64,000 bases of DNA from assembly GCA_037074765.1 (NCBI GenBank), contig JBAMDO010000191.1, positions 1-64,000 of the forward strand, read 5' to 3'. The translations under genes and the position numbers were made by a program. The notes under the pieces were generated by a model. The model saw nothing but the letters and a program-made list of their open reading frames with translations. It was not told the DNA's origin and searched no databases. The stretch is from Mansonella perstans (taxonomy: Eukaryota; Nematoda; Chromadorea; Rhabditida; Onchocercidae). Each line of letters starts with the position of its first letter. Position 1 is the first letter of the stretch. Below are positions 36,352-48,160 of this stretch, piece after piece.

Positions 36352-36489
36352 GCTAGAAACCGCATAAAAAGAGATCGATGAGGATAGGATTTCAGTTAAC
36401 AAATCAAAAATATATTTGCAAAGCGACAACTTCTGTTATCAAGTATATCCTGAGGCTAGCAATATACAGTCCACCCAAGATCCAGCAAA
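36352..36489 (+). promoter_or_regulatory. Conserved VAL upstream block (VAL-D)
   Basis: GAAACCGCATAAAAAGAGATC, GGATTTCAG and CAAAAATATATTTGCAAAGCG occur in the same order as before VAL-C and VAL-E. The element is inferred from conservation only. Confidence 0.4.
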
Positions 36490-38206
36490 ATGCTACTTTA
36501 TCTTTTGTTTTCTGCGATAATAGTTGGTACGTTAAATTAGGATCTTATTACATATGATATGAAAGTTGTAGTAGTATTGAATTATTCCAAAGGAATCATT
36601 AAAAGCTGATATCATTTTGTAAAGTCAATTAAACTGTTGCAGCTGTGGCAAGTGATAGTTTTCACTGTCCAAAAGGTCGAATATCACCGATGATACGTAA
36701 AGAAATTGTTCTTCAACACAACAGATATCGCTCGCAACTGATTCATGGGAAGCTATATAGAAATAAGAATGGTACACACTTCCCGCGAGGCAAGAATATG
36801 ATGGAAATGGTAAAAACATATCCCAAAATTTTTCAAGAAGTGGAGAAACTCCTAACTGCCGATTTAATCTCTAATTATTAACTTGTTTGTTCAGACATGG
36901 AACTGCCAGTTAGAATATTCCGCGAAGAAATGGGCAAATCAGTGCATTTTGGAACACTCACCAGAAAGCCAAAGAATTGGAATCGGTGAAAATATTTATA
37001 GTTACTGGGCACCAGTAAACGTTGCAGGTATGCTTATTTCATGTATATATGTAACGTAAATTTCAGAAACTTATTTTATTAAACCACAGCTTTAGCAATT
37101 ACGAAAATCCGGCAAATGAAGCATTGGAATCAGAAAATAATGATAATGAGATTTTTGAAATTGCATGAGCATAAAATGGAAAAATGAAATCCAATTTCTA
37201 GCATATGGAAGATTTGGTGGTGCGGATGCCGGTAGAGATTGGTGGGCAGAACATAAATATGAGTACACGGATAATCCATCAAACAAAATGAGTTCGGATG
37301 TTTCGAATAGAGCTTTAAATTTCACACAGGTAAAGGAAATTTCATATAAATGAGAATAACTTAGTAACAGCTGTTTGATATCTTCTAAAAACATCTGATA
37401 TTTGTAAAAATATGCTCAAATGATACTTGTGTAAAGTTCTTTTTTTTGACAAAATTTCAAAAGCATTCAATTTTTTGAGTCATGAAGGAAATAATTGGAG
37501 AAATTACAACATTCGATCCTTCATTTAATTAATCTTAGTTCATCATTTAGTTGATCTTGCTTTCAATGAATACAAAGACTGACCGATCGGCTTCTTTTCT
37601 TTATTCTCATATTCTCATCAAGCAAGAAGTAGAAAGTTATTCCTTAAGCTATCTGATTTTGCAGCAGTTTTAAAGGTTCAACCTTAGTAAGAAAGCTAGA
37701 AATGAATAAAACCGTTTCCTCTCGCACACGAATTCCATTCGATAGCATATAAATCCAGAGAATAATGAATCTGCTGTAAATTTTATTTGCATTATTTATT
37801 TTCAGATGGCTTGGGGTAAAACACACCAAATCGGTTGTGGAATGGCTACACATTGCGATGGTGGTCATAGACTCGTGGTTATTTGCCACTATTTTCCTGG
37901 GTAAATCTTGATATTACTGTCAAAGCAAAATGCTCCTAATAATTAGTTATTAAGTTGTAGCCCATCATTAAGCTTGTTACTTCGTAATTCGGATTATCAT
38001 TTCAAGAAACAATCTCCTTTTCACCTTTATCAAATTAATGGGAAATACATTATTTAATAACACATTACTTAACTACATCCAAAGAGCAAAGTTTTAGTGG
38101 AAATATCCGCAATGAATTTATATACGAGATTGGCCAACCATGCAAAACAGGCAAAGACTGTTCTACTGGGAAATGTTCGGAAGAAAATGGATTGTGTAAA
38201 AAATAA
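36490..38206 (+). CDS. VAL-D: venom allergen-like secreted protein, complete (222 aa)
   Basis: Exons 36,490-36,526, 36,643-36,809, 36,895-37,027, 37,202-37,329, 37,806-37,900 and 38,098-38,206. Leader MLLYLLFSAIIV; DSFHCPKGRISP; CAP3 QHNRYRSQL with the His kept; WNCQLEYSAKKWANQC; GENIYSYW; GADAGRDWWAEHKYEYTDNPS; ALNFTQMAWGKTHQIGCG (CAP1 with Asn instead of His); LVVICHYFPGGN (CAP2); Cys-rich end CKTGKDC...CSEENGLCKK. All splice sites fit and no frameshift is seen. Paralogue VAL-E sits 7.3 kb downstream in the tandem copy. Upstream sequence carries the conserved CATAAAA block. Confidence 0.9.
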
Positions 38207-38956
38207 AACTTTCGTCTTTTTTTTTTTAAAATTTTAACTTTTTATCATATAATTAATAGATAATTAGAAAGTTTCATGAATTGCTATGAATAAAGAATTT
38301 CTCAAAACTTGTGCTGAAATAATGTCACATATGATAAAAGTATGGAACAACTGGAAGCTTCCTTAAATACCAAGTGAATATAACAGTTATGAACAAATGA
38401 AGCAAAAACCAGTTTTTAAAAAGCTATAACTAAGAATTATGATTTTATCGTATAGATTTGATTGGCATTGGCCAAGCAATTAAAGTAAAAGAACTCATTT
38501 ATAACACTCATTTTCTCTTTTTGCTTGAGCAAGCCATGATATTGTGAAATGTGCGGGGAAAAAATAATCATTACAACTATAACGGTAAAATTTCTCACTT
38601 CGTAACGATCATAGCTGTTTTTGAATAGAATGGTTAAAATAATAGGATAGCTATACTATAGGATTAGCTGGAGATGGTCTTAAGGAATTCCCCATAAGAT
38701 GGAACAAAGGAAACAATGTACAATGTTCTTATGAATGACTAGGAATCTGATATGAATCAAAAACGAATTTTCTAGTACAATAAAGAGAAATACTTATTTA
38801 CGACGAAAGAAGATTCACCAATTCCCACATTATAACGATTATCTGAGCTAATGATAATCATTAAAATAACACTTCCGCTTTTTCCGATCAGTGCATGTTC
38901 CTCTTTTCTTTTACATATCAGAATGTCAGCGTCTCAGTTGCAATCGAGCAAAAGTT

Positions 38957-39073
38957 GCCTACAACACCTGGGATTCCTAGGCTGTCTCCGATTCAAGTAC
39001 TAACCAGGTCCAACGTTACTTAACTTGACAGATCGGACGAAATTTCGTGCTTTCAACGTGGTATGGTCGTAGA
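38957..39073 (-). rRNA. 5S ribosomal RNA gene (possibly diverged)
   Basis: On the minus strand the 117 bases begin TCTACGACCATACCACGTTG and contain CGTCCGATCTGTCAAGTTAAG, GGTTAGTACTTGAATCGGAG (internal control region) and end CCAGGTGTTGTAGGC. These are hallmark nematode 5S segments, and the 5' and 3' ends can pair. A CTTTT Pol III terminator follows directly. The GCACGAAATTTCGTCC stretch departs from the usual helix III sequence, so function is uncertain. Pol III transcribed, large-subunit component. No SL1 leader sequence was seen nearby, although 5S and SL1 genes are often linked in nematodes. Confidence 0.85.
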
Positions 39074-39228
39074 AAAAGTAAAATAGTAATGCATAAGCAA
39101 TCAAAATGATTGTATTTTTTCCGCACAAAAGTTGATAAGAACATTTCCAAATTCATCACACAAAGGATAAATGTTTTTTTTGCACTTAAAAATGAATGAT
39201 TGGAATGGTTGTTGAGATGTAATTTCGA

Positions 39229-39280
39229 CTGTATCTATTGGTAGTAGCGAGACAGTCCAGGTGACAGTGATTCGTTTTTT
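39229..39280. promoter_or_regulatory. Conserved ~50-bp block upstream of 5S
   Basis: GACTGTATCTATTGGTAGTA continues into GCGAGACAGTCCAGGTGACAG. It resembles 20,156-20,212 and is about 155 bases upstream of the minus-strand 5S gene. Role unknown. Confidence 0.35.
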
Positions 39281-40975
39281 CACTTTTTGGTAAGTTAGCC
39301 TTCCGAAGTATTGAATCACTTACCCATTCTTTAGTTAATCCACTCTTCATCTGTTTAAACATGTCCCAGTCCTAAATTGAATATCAAAAATGTCATACAC
39401 ATTAAACCATCGATAATCTTATATACAAATCATTTATCAGCTGTTTGCATATAAGCCAAGTCCGTTCCAGTTTCCTTTTACACTTCACTATTTTTTCGTT
39501 TTTTTCTAATTTTTTTTTACAGTCTTTTTTTACAAGCTTTTTTTTTTATAATATCAGTTTCATCGTTTTACAGTTTTCAAGTCCTCATCATCAATGAAAT
39601 CTCCAATTCAACATATAAAATTTTCCCTTTTCACACCGATAAAAAACCTAATCATAATTGGATTTTGAATTCTATGGAATAACTACAAAGCCACCATTTA
39701 ATAGTCTTTTATTAAACTCCTTGAATCTGTATCGAGTAATACAAAAAATCTTCATTTTTAATCATCTTTAAAATATTATATACATATACATATATGTATA
39801 TTTGCTGTTTTATATATATTTTACCTTATGAACATTAAGAACATTTGAACTGTAATATAACACTAATAAAATGTAAACATAAAAAATATTTCCCAAATTA
39901 TGAAAGTATGAAAATTTTGGAGAAAACTTGTACGATCAAGAAAATTTCCAGAAATTTCCCACATCTCTTTGAATGAAAGCAATACTGCATATAAATGATG
40001 GTATCATTGATATGATTGTGATGATTAATTAGGCATAAAATTAATTTCTTAAGGAAAAAATTAATTTTTGGCATTTTCAAAAACTGGAAATATTACTAGT
40101 ATTAAGAATGATTGAGAATGATCAACAACAGTACGCAATCATTTTCCTGTTCTTAAATGCCATATTGTAAAATATTTGCAAAGTTATGAATTTTTCGTAG
40201 TTTAAAAATTTTTTGATGACAGATAATTACAAATATTATACTGTTGTTGTTATTAATGCTATTACTATTATTACTGCTATTAATTTAACTTGTTATCATT
40301 ACTATTATTATTAAATATGCAGATTATTATATTAAACATTTGTGCATTCTAATGCAATTTGAACATGATGTCTTTCAAAACTTTAAAGCATCATAATTTA
40401 TTAGCATGCAGTGGTATTTTAATGTGATTAAATTGATTCTGCAAAGTATGATGCAATTGTCAAACTTGTAATATCACTTAGGTATTAATCAGAGAAAACA
40501 TTGAAAAGTTAAATTATCATTAACATATACTGTTGCTGTAAATAATGCTTATAGGATACTGGAAAAGTTCTAAGAAATCCGTTAAGCAACAATTATATTT
40601 TTCCAATTTTTTCTGCCTCGCTTTTTCTTTGCAAATCAATTTTACAAATGTTTGTTCATGTTACAGTAATGTAAATATTTCGTTTATTTTAAATTTCAAT
40701 TTTAAATATTATCAACAATTTAATTTAGTTCTAATCTTTTTTTCGTTTTTTATACATAAATAACTCTTAACTCATTTCTTTCTAAAAATGTTTTAGGCAT
40801 CTGTTTGAAGTGTCACCATTTTTTTTGTAATCTTATTCATTTTATAGCAGCTATATTTCGTACTATGAAATTTTTTCCAAATATTTTTATCCAAGCAATG
40901 CATTTTTATCTAATTCACTGACAATGTTTTCATTTCTTGCTTTTTGAACTCATTATTCAAAATCATTGCATTAAT
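39281..40975. other. Non-coding end of tandem unit 1
   Basis: AT-rich with no gene. Contains a ~171-bp segment (39,850-40,020) that is inverted in unit 2 (48,731-48,900). The frame at 40,545-40,763 is the same in both units but has no gene features. Confidence 0.55.
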
Positions 40976-42698
40976 CGCATTGTGTAGCGATTCCGCAACC
41001 AATTTGGTGTGTTTTGCCCCAAGCCATCTGAAAATAAATATTGCAAATAAAATACATAGCAAATTCACTTTCTGAGCGTAAACATTATCGAATGTAATTC
41101 GTGTGCAAGCGATAACCATTTTATTCCTTTTTAGTTTTCTTACTAGTTGAATTTTTAAAATTGCTTCAAAATCATCAAAGAAAAGAAATCAATCGATCAG
41201 CATTGTATTCATCAAAGGCAAAATTAATTAAATGATGCAGTGACGGACTGAACTGTTGTAATCATTTTAATTGTTTGAGATCTGAGAAAACTCTCCAATA
41301 TAACAGTTAGCAGTTCATCTATTTTCTCAAATGTGGGATACAAGTTGGAGAGGCATAACTTTCTAAGCTTGCGACCCGCATTTTCGAAGTAGATTGCAAG
41401 AGAAGTATCAATCGGCTTGTTTGTTGAAAGATACAGAAATATTGCTGAATGCCTATAAAATTTCATCAGTTCACATAAATATCATTGAAATATGAGATGG
41501 GATGATTTTTTCAAATTTGGGACCTTTTAGAAAGCATTGAATAAATGTAACTAAGTTGTCTTAATTTATATAAAGTTTTCTTTATCTATGCAAAATGCGA
41601 AGTTCCATCGGTGATATAACAAGTCAATTTTGTTCGAAAGATTATTCAAAGTTCTGCACACCAATCTTTGCCGACATTCGTACCACCAGTTTTTCCTCAA
41701 CCTAGGAACAGGATTTGATTTTTTCATTTTATGCTTATGCAATTTCTAGATTTTATTATAGTTGTTTTCTGATTTAAATATTTCATCAGTCTAAGCTGTG
41801 GTTCTATTGGATAGATTTCTTAACTTCACATAATATAAATATATGAAAAATGTTTGCTGATGACCAATAAGCACAAATATTTTCACCGATTCCAATTCCT
41901 TGATTCCTTGGTGAGTGTACGAAAACGCACTGATCCGACCATTACATTTGAATAATTTTCTCGATGTATTTTTACCATTTTTAACATATTCTTGCCGGTC
42001 AAATATTACCATCCTTACTAATAACCTTCTGAATCAGTTTTGAATGAAATTTTATTATTTTGATGAATTTTTGCGCGCTGTGAGAGAGTGATGAAGACAC
42101 AGCTTAACAGAATTATCACTTTTAAAGTTTCAAAATGACATTGCATGAAAACAAGAATGTTGGCAAGATCAAAAAATGTTACCTTTATCGAATCGGGATT
42201 TTTATAATTGGTTGAGATGGAGTTTACCATGATGACCATTGGATTTTTGCATGCACGTGAGAGGGTGGTGAAAATAGCTAACAGTGATATAAGCATACAC
42301 AACAAAACATTTACATATAGTTTTTGACAGTTGGTAAATACACAAAGATTGCATTGCAGTTTTATATGTACAGAAAAGAATTACATATTGGTAGGCTGGA
42401 AGCATGAGCTTAATTCTTATAATAAATGTTCTGTCCACTACCGCAAGTATAATGATTAAGACTATGAGATAATAAAGAGTAACAAAGATTTTTCAAAGGA
42501 AAATGGGGAAAAAATATAAACATTGCCACCTACTACGAGCTACATAAATTATTTAACCAAAATATCGAAAGAAAAATTCGCTTCGATTTCTTTTCCACAG
42601 CATCAGCTCTTAATAGTTTCTTAACGGCGTAATTCAGTACTACTATCTCCACACCATATGAAATAAAATCCCGCGGAAAACATCGGATGAAGTAACAT
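40976..42698 (-). pseudogene. VAL-P2: venom allergen-like pseudogene, truncated in exon 5
   Basis: Tandem copy of P1. Exon 1 begins at 42,698 (MLLHPMFSAG). Exons 2-3 are decayed as in P1. An exon 4 remnant (about 41,595-41,700, with NWWYECRQRLVCRTL-like frames broken by indels) survives. Exon 5 is cut at 40,976, keeping MAWGKTHQIGCGIATQC. The low end is the tandem-duplication junction. Exon 6 is absent. Confidence 0.85.
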
Positions 42699-43455
42699 TT
42701 TGCTGGATCTTCAGTAGTATGTATATTGCTAGCCCAGGAATATAGCTGATAACAGAAAATGTCCTTTTGCAAATATATGAGGTGAAGTAATTGATGGTTT
42801 GTTAACTGAAATTTGATTATTTTCGATTTCCTTTTATAGAATTTCTAAACTACCTAGTTTTGAAAACAATGTAGAAGTTCAAATATTTACTTTTGAAAGC
42901 TGCTGAAATATTTTTATAAAGCAGTTTTTTCAGTTTTTCATATTTTTTAGTTTTCTATAAAACATTTTTTATAAATTATTATTTGCTATAGTTACTCAAA
43001 CAGTTCTTCAATTCCTCAATTCTTCATCTTTGAATTCTTTCTTGTTTCCAGTTCCACATCCCAAGTTCCGCATTTGCGAACTGAAAGTTTTTTCTCCAGT
43101 TCTACATTTTCAAAATGAAAACTTTTTTCCATATGAATGAACGGTGTATAGTTAGTTTAAGTGTAACATCCTTACTTAAGCACTGCTCTATCCCTGAGGA
43201 TACAATTAAAATTTTGCTTGTTATCAATGAATATCAGCAACACTTTCCCATTTTACATTCAGAAATGACAAATGGGTATTAATTAATTTTTTATATGTAA
43301 ATTTCGAGGATGACTTAATGAACCACATTAAAAATTTCAGAAAACGAATAGAAATGGATAATAAACAGAGGAAAATTTTTTTCAATAAAAAGGCATCAAG
43401 AAAATTTGTTTTCTAAAAACCATTTTTTTTTATAAAAAGGACAAAATATGTTGGC

Positions 43456-43640
43456 AGTTTTGAAAAATATTTGAGCAGCTTTTGAATACAAGTGCTTAAA
43501 GTTCCATGTTGTGTACAAAAATAGAAAGCTTACGATTTTCAGAAATATTTGAGCAGCTTTTGAAAACAAGTGCTTGAAGTTCCATGTTGTGTACAAAAAT
43601 AGAAAGCTTACAGTTTTGAAAAATATTTGAGCAGCTTTTG
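43456..43640. repeat. 78-bp tandem repeat in the VAL-E upstream region
   Basis: TTGAGCAGCTTTTGA starts units at 43,471, 43,549 and 43,627. VAL-D has a single unit at the equivalent place, so two units were gained (or lost) after duplication. Each unit contains CCATGTTGTGTACAAAAATA. Confidence 0.9.
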
Positions 43641-43654
43641 ATTAAAATACAGGG

Positions 43655-43791
43655 CTAGAAACCGCATAAAAAGAGATCGATGAGGATAGGATTTCAGTTA
43701 ACAAATCAAAAATATATTTGCAAAGCGACAACTTCTGTTATCAAGTATATCCTGAGGCTAGCAATATACAGTCCACCCAAGATCCAGCAAA
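43655..43791 (+). promoter_or_regulatory. Conserved VAL upstream block (VAL-E)
   Basis: Same CATAAAA block, GATTTCAG and CAAAAATATATTTG order as VAL-C and VAL-D, placed directly after the 78-bp array. Confidence 0.4.
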
Positions 43792-45480
43792 ATGCTACTT
43801 TATCTTTTGTTTTCTGCGATAATAGTTGGTACGTTAAATTAGGATTTTATTACATATGATATGGAAGTTGTAGTAGTATTGAATTATTCCGTTTAGAAAT
43901 CATTAAAAGCTGATATCATTTTGTAAAATCAATTAAACTGTTGCAGCTGTGGCAGGTTATGACTGCCGATCAGGTCGATTAACACCGCAACAACGAAAAG
44001 AAATTGTTATTCAAAACAATAAATTTCGCTGGCAATTGATTCATGGGAAGCTTAAAAATAAGAATGGTACATACATGCCGCGAGGCAAGAATATGATGAA
44101 AATGGTAAAAACATATGCCAAAATTTTTCAAGAAGTGGAAAAACTCCTAACTGCCGATTTAATCTTTAATTATTAACTTGTTTGTTCAGACATGGAGCTG
44201 CCAGTTAGAATATTCCGCGCAGAGATGGGCAAATCAGTGCGTTTTCGGACATTCACCAAGAAGCCAAAGAAATGGAATCGGTGAAAATGTTTATGCTTAC
44301 TGGTATTCAGCAAGCGTTGCAAGTATGTTTATTTTATGCATATATGTAACGTAAATTTCAGAAACTTATCTTATTAAACCACAGCTTTAGCAGTTACGAA
44401 AATCCGGCAAATGAAGCATTGGAATCAGAAGATAATGATGATGAGATTTTTGAAATTGCACGAGCATAAAATGGAAAAATGAAATCCAATTTCTAGAATA
44501 TGGAAGAACTGGTGGTACGGATGCCGGTAATAATTGGTGGGCAGAACTTGCAGAGGAATACACGCATAATCCATCAAACAAAATGAGTTGGAAGGTTCCG
44601 GGTAAAGCTTTACATTTCACACAGGTAAAGGAAATTTCATATAAATGAGAATAACTTAGTAACAGCTGTTTGATATCTTCTAAAAACATCTGATATTTGT
44701 AAAAATATGCTCAAATGATACTTGTGTAAAGTTCTTTTTCTGACAAAATTTCAAAAGCATCCAATTTTTCGAGTCATGAAGGAAATAATTACAACATTCG
44801 GTCCTTCACTTAATTAATCTTAGTTCATCATTTAGTTGATCTTGTTTTCAATGAATACAAAGACTGACCGATCGGCTTCTTTTCTTTATTCTCATATTCT
44901 CATCAAGCAAGAAGTAGAAAGTTATTCCTTAAGCTATCTGATTTTGCAGCAGTTTTAAAGGTTCAACCTTAGTAAGAAAGCTAGAAATGAATAAAACCGT
45001 TTCCTCTCGCACACGAATTCCATTCGATAGCATATAAATCCAGAGAATAATGAATCTGCTGTAAATTTTATTTGCATTATTTACTTTCAGATGGCTTGGG
45101 GTAAAACACACCAAATCGGTTGTGGAATCGCTACACATTGCGATGGTGGTCGGACACTCATAGTTATTTGCCACTATTTTCCTGGGTAAATCTTGATATT
45201 ACTGTCAAAGCAAAATGCTCCTAATAATTAGTTATTAAGTTGTAGCCCATCATTAAGCTTATTCGGATTATCATTTCAAGAAATAATTTCCTTTTCACCT
45301 TTATCAAATTAATGGGAAATACATTATTTAATAATACATTACTTAACTACATCCAAAGAGCAAAGTTTTAGTGGAAATATGCACGATGAATTTATATACG
45401 AGATTGGCCAACCATGCAAAACGGGTAGAGACTGTTCTACCGGGAAATGTTCAACAGGAACTGGATTGTGTAAAAAATAA
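43792..45480 (+). CDS. VAL-E: venom allergen-like secreted protein, complete (219 aa)
   Basis: Exons 43,792-43,828, 43,947-44,104, 44,190-44,322, 44,497-44,624, 45,091-45,185 and 45,372-45,480. Leader MLLYLLFSAIIVAVAG; DCRSGRLTPQQRKEIV; CAP3 IQNNKFRWQL (Asn for His); WSCQLEYSAQRWANQCVF; GENVYAYW; GTDAGNNWWAELAEEYTHNPS; ALHFTQMAWGKTHQIGC (CAP1 with His); LIVICHYFPGGN (CAP2); end CKTGRDC...CSTGTGLCKK. Introns 1, 4 and 5 are nearly identical to VAL-D, but exons 2-4 carry many replacement differences. The protein therefore changed faster than its introns. A polyadenylation-like ATGAATAAAGA lies about 80 bases downstream. Confidence 0.9.
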
Positions 45481-46089
45481 AACTTTTGTCTTTTTTTTTT
45501 CTAAATTTTAACTTTTTATCATATAATTAATGGATAATTAGGAAGTTTCATGAATTACTATGAATAAAGAATTTCTCAAAACTTGTGCTGAAATAATGTC
45601 ACATATGATAAAAGTATGGAACAACTGGAAGCTTCTTTAAATACCAAGTGAATATAACAGTTATGAACAAATGAAGCAAAAACCAGTTTTTAAAAAGCTA
45701 TAACTAAGAATTATGATTTTATCGTATAGATTTGATTGGCATTGGCCAAGCAATTAAAGTAAAAGAACTCATTTATAACACTCATTTTCTCTTTTTGTTT
45801 GAGCAAGCCATGATATTGTAAAATGTGCGGGGAAAAAATAATCATTACAACTATAACGGTAAAATTTCTCACTTCGTAACGATCATAGCTGTTTTTGAAT
45901 AGAATGGTTAAAATAATAGGATAGCTATACTATAGGATTAGCTGGAGATGGTCTTAAGGAATTCCCCATAAGATGGAACAAAGGAAACAACGTACAATGT
46001 TCTTATGAATGACTAGGAATCTGATATGAATCAAAAACGAATTTTCTAATACAATAAAGAGAAATACTTATTTACGACGAAAGAAGATT
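45481..46089. other. 3' flank of VAL-E, no gene
   Basis: Matches the flank of VAL-D (38,207-38,825); no coding sequence seen. Confidence 0.6.
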
Positions 46090-47699
46090 ATTAACGATTT
46101 CGATACCAGTGAACACTGCTCTGCACAACTTCGGAAATGCAGAGCTAATTCCAGCATTATTCTGTGGAATGAGGTAAAAGCTACTAATAAATATAAATAT
46201 TTACATTGACAAATTGAAACTTCAATGCTGTTACAAAATGCGAAATAATTTTTGGTTCAAAAACAACTGAAATGTATCGTAAGCAGAAATTTGTAGTAGG
46301 AACATTGTTCTAATTCTGAGATCAACAGTTGTTAAGAATATTTCCAGATTAAGGATTCATCACACAAAGACTGTTTGGTTGTGTGCCTAAAATGATGAGG
46401 CGTCGTTTATTCTCTCTTCCACTTTGTGACCGCGTTCTAAGATCATCTTTATTTGATAATTATTCTTACGTGTATTATGTTAAATTACGCTATTAGAATA
46501 TGCCACAAGGATTTCGCTTTCTCGTATGAGTTTCAGTTCTTTTTAACTCAGTCTGTAGATGACTCGAGCTATTCTCCGGTTCCAGCTATACCTAGTAATA
46601 GTATTACTCCGGATGAGTACTACAAGTCGAATAAATAATTTCTATCCTTGACAACCGACAGTTTCCAATTCAACTTGTTTACAACAGATGCGAAAGGTAT
46701 ATGATGTCATTTTACTATAAATGCAAAAATCACTGCATTAATTTATTCTCAACAAAAAAGCAGTAAGGAAGAGAAAGATATAGGCTGTATATAATCTAAG
46801 GATAAAAAATAATCTAAGGATAATCTAATAATCTAAGGATAACCTGACAATCTAAGGATAAAAAATCCCTTAGCGTCATCAGTTAATCATTGCGAAACTC
46901 CTTATCAGTTAATTCCTTATCTCCTTATCAGTTAATCAGTTAATCATTGCGAAACTCCTTATCAAACACAGAAAATCTATCATCAATCTTTGACTCCACG
47001 GTAAAACTTTCACGAAAAAATGAAAGGCCAATAAGGAGAATAATAAGAAACATTTTTATTCTCTGTGATGATTGTTCATACAACTGAAAATCATTGATAT
47101 TTCCGTGATGCGTATATAATTCTTGAAAATTTGTTGATTATAAAAGCGGTCGTTTGAGCAGTTCAGAAACTACTGCTTTTAAAAAAAAAAAGCTAAAATT
47201 ATAGACCAAAAAAATCGTAATTGCATCAATAAATTTAAGCTATGCATTAAATTGCCCAAATCTACTATAATTGAGGGAGAAATTGATGAGTAAGTAAATT
47301 GTGCTGTTATTTTTTTTGTGCCACTATGATAAAAAAGATAGAACAATTAAAATAATGATTTTATAAGGGATGATGAAAAAAGTTATGAATGAATGACAAG
47401 AAGTATGAAATGATAAAAACAGCAAAGAATTATAGAAACCGAAATTATAAAAATAGGACGAATCATAACGTAGAGAGTTATAGAAATATCACGAAGTATT
47501 ACTACAGTAAGAAAACATCATAATTTGCTTCCGTAGAAAAAAAGAGAAACGAATTAATAAATTTTTCTATGCAAAAATCGCTGCTTTAATTTGTTCTGAT
47601 TATGGAAACAATAAGAAAGAAAAAATGCTTAAGATAAACTTTTTTTTTTATTGTTCAGTTAAACTCGTTTTTCGGAAAATTTTTGTTATTCAATCGTTT
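46090..47699. other. 1.6 kb block present only in tandem unit 2
   Basis: Unit 1 reads ...GAAGATTCACCAATTCC (38,809-38,827) with nothing between. Unit 2 has 1,610 bases between GAAGATT and CACCAATTCC. Near the left edge, DFDTSEHCSAQLRKC and SSIILWNE run into GTAAAAG like an exon end. A 61-codon frame at 46,453-46,638 ends SNSITPDEYYKSNK. Local repeats include AATCTAAGGATAA (46,789-46,862) and TTATCAGTTAATCATTGCGAA (46,877-46,975). No terminal repeats or transposase are seen. Either an insertion in unit 2 or a deletion in unit 1. Confidence 0.6.
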
Positions 47700-47841
47700 C
47701 ACCAATTCCACATTATAACGATTATCTGATGCTAATGATAATCATTAAAATAACACTTCCACTTTTTCCGATCAGTGCATGTTCCTCTTTTCTTTTACAC
47801 ATCAGAATGGTCAGCGTCTCGGTTGCAATCGAGCAAAAGTT

Positions 47842-47958
47842 GCCTACAACACCTGGGATTCCTAGACTGTCTCCGATTCAAGTACTAACCAGGTCCAACA
47901 TTACTTAACTTGATAGATCGGACGAAATTTCGTGCTTTCAACGTGGTATAGTCGTAGA
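47842..47958 (-). rRNA. 5S ribosomal RNA gene, second copy
   Basis: Tandem partner of 38,957-39,073, differing by only a few point changes (for example GACTATACC for GACCATACC, CAGTCTAGG for CAGCCTAGG). The same internal control region and CTTTT terminator are present. The changes in paired regions suggest relaxed constraint. Confidence 0.85.
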
Positions 47959-48110
47959 AAAAGTAAAATAGTAATGCATAAGCAATCAAAATGATTGTAT
48001 TTTTTCCGCACAAAAGTTGATAAGAACATTTCCAAATTCATCACACAAAGGATAAACGTTTTTTACACTTAAAAATGAATGATTGGAATGGTTGTTGAGA
48101 TGTAATTTCG

Positions 48111-48160
48111 ACTGTATCTATTGGTAGTAGCGAGACAGTCCAGGTGACAGTGATTCGTTT
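48111..48160. promoter_or_regulatory. Conserved ~50-bp block upstream of 5S, second copy
   Basis: Same block as 39,229-39,280. Confidence 0.35.

Larger units (their letters stand above)
33821..40975. repeat. Second tandem duplication, unit 1 (VAL-P1, VAL-D, 5S)
   Basis: From about 34,080 this interval repeats in the same order and orientation at 40,976-49,877. The junction at 40,975/40,976 joins ATCATTGCATTA, the end of the unit, to the middle of VAL exon 5 on the minus strand. Confidence 0.85.

Noticed and set aside
38600..39500. SL1 spliced-leader RNA gene beside 5S
   Set aside because: Expected from other nematodes, but I did not find the SL1 leader on either strand near either 5S copy.
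41224..42772. Several 70-95 codon minus-strand frames
   Set aside because: They are introns and broken exons of the VAL-P2 pseudogene, matching P1.
46453..46638. 61-codon frame ending TPDEYYKSNK as a gene
   Set aside because: No start context, splice sites or known domain; kept only as part of the 1.6 kb block.
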